Below, piece by piece: positions 59,549-64,000 of a DNA stretch of 64,000 bases. Position 1 is the stretch's first letter. Every line of letters begins with the position of its first letter. The translations under genes and the position numbers were made by a program. The notes under the pieces are model-generated. The model did no database searches, was not told the DNA's origin, and saw nothing but the letters and a program-made list of their open reading frames with translations. The DNA lies in contig OW818679.1 of the NCBI GenBank assembly GCA_942493145.1, forward strand, positions 1,488,001-1,552,000, in the 5' to 3' direction. The DNA comes from ENR-C20 sp942493145. GTDB taxonomy: Bacteria; Bacillota; Clostridia; Acetivibrionales; DTU013.

Positions 59549-60052
59549 TTGAAAGCTATAGTTGCAGTTGATAAAAACTGGGGGATAGGCTTCAAGGGCA
59601 ATCTTCTTGAAAGGGTACCCGAGGACATGAAGTTTTTCAAAGAGAAAACCCTAGGGAAGGTTGTTGTTATGGGAAGGGAGACCTTCGAGTCGCTTCCGGG
59701 AAGAAAGCCGCTTAAGGACAGAATCAATATCGTTCTGAGCAGGAGCATAATCCCGGAGACTACCACGGAGGGGATCATTGTCTGCAGCTCCATGGACCGG
59801 CTCTTCAGTGAACTGGCAAAGTATCCTGAAGAAGATATACATATAATTGGCGGGTCATCTGTTTACAGTCAGATGCTTCCATTTTGCTCGGAAGTATATA
59901 TAACGAAGTTCTCGAACACCCACGAGGCAGACAGCTTTTATCCAAATCTTGATAATGATCCGGAATGGAAGGCTTATGCAATCAATGAAAAACTGACCTG
60001 GAACGACTTTAAATATGACCGGTACAGGTATGTCCGAAACATTCTGGAATAA
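59549..60052 (+). CDS. folA: Dihydrofolate reductase
   Basis: 167 aa from TTG 59549 with GGAGG 9 nt upstream. Reduces dihydrofolate with NADPH. IVAVDKNWGIGFKGNLLERVPEDMKFFKE (about 4-31) has the Met20-type loop and the Asp of the active site (PEDM), then VVMGRETFESLPGRKPLKDR and IHIIGGSSVYSQMLP with the NADPH GG motif. It regenerates THF after the ThyA reaction, consistent with the adjacent thyA. Confidence 0.96.
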   Translation: MKAIVAVDKNWGIGFKGNLLERVPEDMKFFKEKTLGKVVVMGRETFESLPGRKPLKDRINIVLSRSIIPETTTEGIIVCSSMDRLFSELAKYPEEDIHIIGGSSVYSQMLPFCSEVYITKFSNTHEADSFYPNLDNDPEWKAYAINEKLTWNDFKYDRYRYVRNILE

Positions 60053-60160
60053 TAATGAGCAATATAATGATGGATATAGGAAGGAAAGAAAGCGGCTTCA
60101 TGTAGGATTTTCAAAAAGCAGCTTTCCATAAAATAATATTGAAACTAAGAAAAATATAGC

Positions 60161-60189
60161 TTGACGGTACAGTCGGTATATACTAAAAT
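60161..60189 (+). promoter_or_regulatory. SigA-type promoter of tRNA-Ala
   Basis: TTGACG (60161-60166), 17-nt spacer, TAAAAT (60184-60189), 30 nt before the tRNA. Confidence 0.7.
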
Positions 60190-60218
60190 AGTAATGCGTT
60201 GACGCACTAATTGAATAC

Positions 60219-60294
60219 GGGGGTGTAGCTCACCTGGGAGAGCGCTTGACTGGCAGTCAAGAGGTAAAGGGTTCGATCCCCTTCATCTCCACCA
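60219..60294 (+). tRNA. tRNA-Ala (anticodon GGC)
   Basis: Cloverleaf by eye: acceptor GGGGGTG/CATCTCC with the identity pair G3.U70, D-arm GCTC/GAGC, anticodon arm CTTGA-CTGGCAG-TCAAG with anticodon GGC, variable AGGTA, T-arm AAGGG-TTCGATC-CCCTT, encoded CCA. GGC reads Ala codons GCC/GCU. Confidence 0.95.
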
Positions 60295-60299
60295 GACCT

Positions 60300-60334
60300 A
60301 AACCGTGTAATTCGCATGATTACACGGTTCTTTA
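60300..60334 (+). terminator. Terminator after tRNA-Ala
   Basis: AACCGTGTAAT (about 60301-60311) pairs with ATTACACGGTT with loop TCGCATG, followed by CTTTATT. Confidence 0.8.
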
Positions 60335-60391
60335 TTGCTTAAATCTTTAAACGATAATCATTGTGCATGAAGTTCTGTGAAAATCATACCT

Positions 60392-60410
60392 GCGCTTGAA
60401 TGGCAGTCAA
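60392..60410 (+). repeat. Near-copy of the tRNA-Ala anticodon arm (possible att scar)
   Basis: GCGCTTGAATGGCAGTCAA at 60392-60410 matches tRNA-Ala positions 60242-60260 at 18 of 19 bases, without the rest of the tRNA. Such a duplicate about 100 nt downstream of a tRNA is a typical trace of site-specific integration in the anticodon arm. Confidence 0.55.
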
Positions 60411-60476
60411 AAATATCTGGCGAACCAATGGCATTCAGAGATTTATGCACATATATTGCATTCTTTTTATGTTAGA

Positions 60477-60590
60477 ATAAATTTGAAATACCTTTTGAGT
60501 AATGAATTTATGGCGTATGAAGCCCAGCCAGTGGATATGTTACCATGGAAGGGGCATACAGAAACAGTCGTGAGAATTGAACGGCTGTAA
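60477..60590 (+). pseudogene. Fragment resembling the C-terminus of a 23S rRNA m5U methyltransferase (RlmD-like)
   Basis: Frame ends at 60590 with NLKYLLSNEF...EAQPVDMLPWKGHTETVVRIERL, which looks like the final 'VDMFP-x2-HVEtVv' segment of RlmD/RumA enzymes. The upstream part of the gene is not present in any frame. Codons before it run into tRNA-duplicate DNA, so this is a decayed remnant. Confidence 0.45.
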
Positions 60591-60757
60591 ACCATACAAA
60601 CAAAGGTATTTAAGGTGTTTTGACCTTTGAAATTATAATATAACCCTTGAGAAGATAAAAAAGATGACAAATATTCGTCTATAATTATTGCCTATATTGT
60701 TTTCAATCGTGCTTATTTTGATTTAAATATAAGCATGATTGTAAAGAAGGTGGTATA

Positions 60758-61050
60758 GTGGGTTATTTTGCAGAATTAGGCGAACTTATTAAACAAAAAA
60801 ACGGTATCATCACGACCAAAGATGTAACAAATGCCGGTATGCCGCTATTTATTTATCTAAATATGTAGGCGAAAATAAAATGGAACCACTGTATGTATTT
60901 CTGATGTTCATGCTTAAACTCTTGACTTACCAGTTAACAGAATATAATATCGTGTTACCATATTTTTTAATAAATTTGCTGCTGGATACGGTAATTACAT
61001 TCATTTGGGCTATTCCAGCTTGGTCATCATTGAAAAGCAAGGAGGATTGA
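60758..61050 (+). pseudogene. Frameshifted AbiEi antitoxin N-terminus joined to a membrane-protein tail
   Basis: GTG at 60758 (RBS AAGAAGG) reads MGYFAELGELIKQ, GIITTKDVTNAGMP and stops at 60868 after 36 residues. The first 28 resemble the N-terminal wing domain of type IV AbiEi antitoxins. One frame over, the sequence continues IYLSKYVGENKME, the expected next residues, so a frameshift has broken the gene near 60840. From ATG 60880 the second frame gives about 56 residues (MEPLYVFLMFMLKLLTYQLT...) with two hydrophobic segments to TGA 61050, unlike AbiEi and probably from a different gene. No intact AbiEii toxin is present. Confidence 0.5.
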
Positions 61051-61054
61051 GTAT

Positions 61055-61723
61055 ATGGCACAGGAAATAAAAGCCATTAATGTAGGTGGAGTAAATTGCT
61101 ACCTTGTAAAAGCAGGTAACGGTTATATCCTGATTGACACAGGATTCTCATCCAAGCGTGCCTACCTTGAAAAGGAACTTGAAAGCGCAGGCGTTATGCC
61201 TGGAAATCTGAAGCTTATCATATTAACGCACGGAGATTCTGATCATACAGACAATTCCGCTTATCTCCGTGAAAAATATGGTCCCAGAATTACAATGCAC
61301 CTTGCCGATTCAGGAATGGTGGAAAACGGAGATATGTCATGGAACAGAAAATCCAAACCGGATAAAATTTCAATAACCTTCAGAATAATTACAATGATTT
61401 TCGGCGGATTGAACAAACCAGGCAACTTCAATACATTTAAACCGGATTTTTATATCGGGGATGGGCAAAGTCTCTCCGAATACTGTTTCAACGCAGAAGT
61501 CCTTCATCTTCCGGGGCATTCAAAGGGTTCCATAGGAATACTGACAACTGGCGGCGACTTATTTTGCGGCGACTTGCTTTATAATTTTGCAGGTTTCAAT
61601 TTTATCGATGACCTGACTGACTTTAATACCAGTATCAACAAACTGAAGAACCTAAAAATAAAAACAGTTTATCCTGGGCATGGGAAGCCTTTTCCGGCTC
61701 TGTTGCAAAAAAATATTTGCTAG
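61055..61723 (+). CDS. MBL-fold metallohydrolase, 3' end altered by IS insertion
   Basis: 222 aa. Metallo-beta-lactamase fold: HGDSDHTDN (HxHxDH-like, here HGDSDH, about residues 59-65), HLPGHSKGSIGILTTGGDLFCGDLL and PGHGKP give the metal sites. AGGAGG RBS (61040-61045) is 9 nt upstream. The last eight codons (ALLQKNIC) and stop belong to the left end of the IS6-family element that begins at about 61696, so the natural C-terminus was replaced. The catalytic core seems complete. Substrate unknown; glyoxalase-II-like and other MBL proteins share this fold. Confidence 0.85.
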   Translation: MAQEIKAINVGGVNCYLVKAGNGYILIDTGFSSKRAYLEKELESAGVMPGNLKLIILTHGDSDHTDNSAYLREKYGPRITMHLADSGMVENGDMSWNRKSKPDKISITFRIITMIFGGLNKPGNFNTFKPDFYIGDGQSLSEYCFNAEVLHLPGHSKGSIGILTTGGDLFCGDLLYNFAGFNFIDDLTDFNTSINKLKNLKIKTVYPGHGKPFPALLQKNIC

Positions 61724-62553
61724 CAATACAATCGGCATAATTGGCAGAACTGCTCTTTGAAATATAATCATTACCCAACATTCATGATACGCTGAACAAA
61801 CTCTATTTCTTCCGATGAAGTCATTCGACCGGCTTGATTTTTTCGAAGCATGTGCATGGTTTCAATGCCAGAAATTATGGAGCATGCGGACTTGAAGCTT
61901 TTAAACCCTAGCATTGGTTTGACAATTCGCTTAATGAAGCGATGATCTTGTTCAACAATATTGTTAAGATATTTTATTTGCCGATGCCGAGTGTTACATG
62001 AAAGACTGCCGCTATAGATAAGTTTCATTAATGAGGACTTCATAAGAATAATATTTGTCAGATGTAATTACTCTTGGCATTTGATTATGACCGGCGTTAA
62101 GGGTTTTTTTAAAGAACTTTTCAGCTGACTTTTTATCCCGGTTTTCTGAAATCCAGAAATCAATTGTTGCACCGTCAGAATCAACAGCTCTGTACAGATA
62201 ACACCATTGTCCTTTGATTTTTATATAAGTTTCATCAACTCTCCAAGAGTTATTGGTTGGATTAAGATGTTTTCTGATTCTTCTATTAATAATAGGCGAA
62301 TATTGTTGAACCCAACGAAGAATTGTTGTGTGAGATATTGATAAGCTGCGTTCGGCCATCATTTCTACAAGATTTCTATAAGATAAAGGGTATTTTAGAT
62401 ACCAGCGAATGCAAAGCAATATTATATCAGACTCGAAGTGTTTCCATTTGAAGATATTTACCATTATATGTTTACTCCATAAGGCGAAAGTGACATAATC
62501 TTACCAGGAATTGGGCCAATTGGAAAGTGGTAAATATTATTTGCACCAGAACC
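61696..62553 (-). mobile_element. IS6-family (IS240/IS26-like) insertion sequence
   Basis: About 858 bp. Ends: GGCTCTGTTGCAAAAAAATA at 61696 and, reading inward on the other strand from 62553, GGTTCTGGTGCAAATAATAT, i.e. imperfect inverted repeats of the IS6 type. It contains a frameshifted transposase gene. No 8-bp target duplication is visible (flanks CCTTTTCC and GTACTTTC), so the junctions may reflect recombination between copies. A partial second copy lies at 62964-63190. Confidence 0.85.
61771..62464 (-). pseudogene. IS6-family transposase, frameshifted
   Basis: The N-terminal frame (62464 to about 62012) has the zinc/HTH-like start MVNIFKWKHFESDIILLCIR, then the first Asp in WRVDETYIKIKG, second Asp in YRAVDSDGATIDFWIS and continues to DKYYSYEVLINETYL. 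The C-terminal frame (from about 62043) resumes with CNTRHRQIKYLNNIVEQDHRFIKR, carrying the DDE glutamate, to 61771. A shift of one base near 62015-62035 separates them. Together they make about 230 residues, the usual length of IS6 transposases, so the element itself is probably inactive unless frameshifting is programmed. Confidence 0.85.
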
Positions 62554-62559
62554 GTACTT

Positions 62560-62715
62560 TCAGACCGTTTGCGACAGTTGAATATAATACAGTATAATTA
62601 GCCCAAGTGTTATCGCTGTGGGAATGTGGTCAATTATCCAATCAAACGCCCTTGAGAAGTTGAAGAAGTCAACAGAAATATCGCCGCGAGCTTTTTTGTT
62701 TTTTTTCTGGGCCAT
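62560..62715 (-). CDS. Small membrane protein between IS copies (51 aa)
   Basis: 51 aa, MAQKKNKKARGD... then one membrane helix (about 31-48, AITLGLIILYYIQLSQTV). A strong RBS GGGAGG lies 8-10 nt before the ATG. No family recognised. It lies between the complete IS6 copy and its partial copy, so it is a passenger or a stranded chromosomal remnant; the stop is 7 nt from the IS right end. Confidence 0.5.
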   Translation of the reverse strand: MAQKKNKKARGDISVDFFNFSRAFDWIIDHIPTAITLGLIILYYIQLSQTV

Positions 62716-62963
62716 TGCAAATACCTCCCTAACATAGATTTCGATTTGATTTTTCTAAAGGTGATCTTTCAACAGGCTGAGCTTGCCAGGAAGCGGAACA
62801 CGCAGTATATGAAATCGATGAAGTCAGACAGGTTATATAGCGAAATGAAGTAGCTTTGATGTATCTTATGAAGCAGCTTGCAACGAGGGGCCTTTGTATG
62901 ACATTTCCACTATATCACTTATTTTTGCAATTGCATATATTTTCTAAATAAAAGTTGGTAGAG

Positions 62964-63190
62964 GGTTCTGGTGCAAAAAAATATTTACTAGTAATACAAT
63001 CGGCATAATATTGGCAGAACTGCTCTTTGAAATAATTCTTACCCAACATTCATGATATGCTGAACAAATCCCATTTCTTCCGATGGAGTCATTCGACCGG
63101 CTTGTTTTTTTCGAAGCATGTGCATGGTTTCAATACCGCAAATTGTGGAGCATGCAGACTTGAAACTTTTAACCCTAGCATTGGTTTGAC
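62964..63190 (-). mobile_element. Partial second copy of the IS6-family element
   Basis: About 227 bp starting with the terminal sequence GGTTCTGGTGCAAAAAAATA and matching 61696-61922 apart from small indels. It includes the 3' end of the transposase frame, then breaks off into AT-rich DNA at about 63190. Same orientation as the complete copy. Confidence 0.8.
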
Positions 63191-63371
63191 ATAATTTATT
63201 TAAGAAAAAAAGGAGAGGAAATCATTACAAATAATATTACAATTTTTTAAATAAAATATATAATTATCCATAAATATACCCATAATTATTATATAAATAT
63301 ATAAAAACCTAAAATAGTAAAAATATAATAATATTTCAAGTATTTATACCTATAATAGCACCTATCACTAT
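63191..63371. other. AT-rich stretch without genes
   Basis: About 180 bp of mostly A and T (runs like AATTTTTTAAATAAAATATA). No gene, promoter or RNA could be supported. Confidence 0.6.
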
Positions 63372-63674
63372 ATGACCAGCAAGACATATAAAAGAGATGC
63401 AAATACGACAATAGTAGAGGAGTATATACCAAACGTCAGTGATGCACGCTCCATTGAATGGATCAGAGTAAGGGAAAATGGTGTGCTTAAAAAACAGGTA
63501 CATTATATATACGATTCGTATGGAAATATCAAAGAAGAACAACAGTACTTTGAGGATTGGGTAAACTTTATATCTACCAAATTCAGTTATAATGACAATG
63601 TAGCGTCTCGTAACGGCAATTTCAACGGACTATATCTAACCAGAAAGTATGTAGAAGGGGTAACCGTACTATAA
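63372..63674 (+). pseudogene. RHS/YD-repeat-like protein fragment (100 aa)
   Basis: A frame of 100 residues with no RBS. VHYIYDSYGNIKEEQQYFED and NFNGLYLTRKYVEGVTVL resemble the 'YDxxGN' strands of RHS/YD-repeat surface or toxin proteins. The N-terminus begins abruptly after AT-rich DNA and the C-terminus lacks any toxin or core, so this is likely a broken internal fragment, next to IS DNA. Confidence 0.5.
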
Positions 63675-63715
63675 ACGTAATAAGCAACTTTTTAACATAT
63701 TAATAAAGTAGAATA

Positions 63716-64000
63716 AGTGGTATTCGTTATCATCGATAAATGGCCGCTGAAGGCCCAACGGTTTACCGCAGCTCGGGAGCATTGATTCTTATTTCAATGA
63801 TGTGAAGCGTGAATACAAAGCTGCTGAGGCATTTCTAAGCGCTGAGAACCGTTTCCTTCAGGATAAGGTGAATTAGCTTGATATAGTGCATATACGTTCA
63901 TAGCATGAGGTGTTTGAGCTAAGGGACTGCTGATTATGTTTCCGCACCAAGAGAGCGCCGGGTGTTGTTAAATTCAATAATAATCGTCCTAGTTAGTTGG
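63716..64000 (+). other. Non-coding or decayed DNA at the right edge
   Basis: Short open stretches only: one begins MAAEGPTVYRSSG (63741-) and stops after about 20 codons; another frame reads SYFNDVKREYKAAEAFLSAE, ending LQDKVN before a TAG at 63877. They could be two frames of one broken gene. No family recognised and no complete gene supported. Confidence 0.4.

Noticed and set aside
1..64000. CRISPR array or complete restriction/abortive infection system
   Set aside because: No regular direct repeats with unique spacers and no complete defence gene set; only a broken AbiEi fragment was seen.

Overview
The window looks like a chromosomal segment of an anaerobic, spore-forming low-to-moderate GC Firmicute of class Clostridia. 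The evidence is strong purine-rich Shine-Dalgarno sites with frequent TTG/GTG starts, T-box leaders, a cotJABC spore-coat operon, dipicolinate synthase genes (dpaAB), a YteA-type DksA protein, SepF/DivIVA division genes and Gram-positive LexA boxes. The species cannot be named from sequence alone.

Layout. 0-4.5 kb: 3' end of a methionine gamma-lyase-like gene, then a division cluster (HlyD-like anchored protein, yggS, sepF, yggT, divIVA). 4.6-10.5 kb: T-box-controlled ileS, aroB and a channel-less MgtE-N/CBS protein. 10.5-12.7 kb: methylthioadenosine salvage genes mtnP-mtnA on the minus strand, separated by a highly structured spacer. 12.8-17.1 kb: small genes, a DksA-type protein, a divergent LexA-box region driving a 77-aa protein and a Fpg/Nei-like glycosylase operon with an unknown protein and a Nudix hydrolase. 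17.1-21.2 kb: recQ, ndk, cotJABC (minus) and rpsO. 21.5-26.7 kb: pnp, an M16 peptidase and dpaAB behind a SigK-like promoter. 26.7-34.6 kb: TetR/MMPL exporter, thioesterase, TM1266-type regulator, a 50-codon reading frame in a structured leader, an ECF S component, a cysteine-desulfurase-like enzyme and a cytidylate-kinase-like protein. 34.6-43.2 kb: envelope genes (GT2-GtrA, phosphodiester glycosidase, a two-component system, VTC and DUF4956 proteins, LemA, DUF2207). 43.3-47.1 kb: a TetR-HlyD-ABC exporter operon. 47.3-60.1 kb: rsfS-leuS, acyl-CoA ligase, D,D-carboxypeptidase, ComEA-like protein, several small minus-strand genes, T-box-thrS, thyA and DHFR.

From tRNA-Ala (60.2 kb) to the end the sequence changes character. 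It holds a near-copy of the tRNA anticodon arm, a degenerate RlmD-like fragment, a frameshifted AbiEi antitoxin remnant, an MBL-fold gene whose tail is supplied by an inserted frameshifted IS6-family element, a second partial copy of that IS, an RHS/YD-repeat-like fragment and AT-rich DNA. This reads as a decayed accessory region beside a tRNA integration site.

The most interesting signals are: (i) two LexA operators in a divergent promoter region controlling an uncharacterised 77-aa protein and a glycosylase that lacks the usual N-terminal catalytic proline; (ii) a long hairpin that would bury the mtnA ribosome binding site; (iii) a short reading frame or structured leader followed by a terminator ahead of an ECF transporter S component; (iv) the tRNA-Ala anticodon-arm duplication at the edge of the decayed region. 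No CRISPR array and no obviously complete new defence system were seen.
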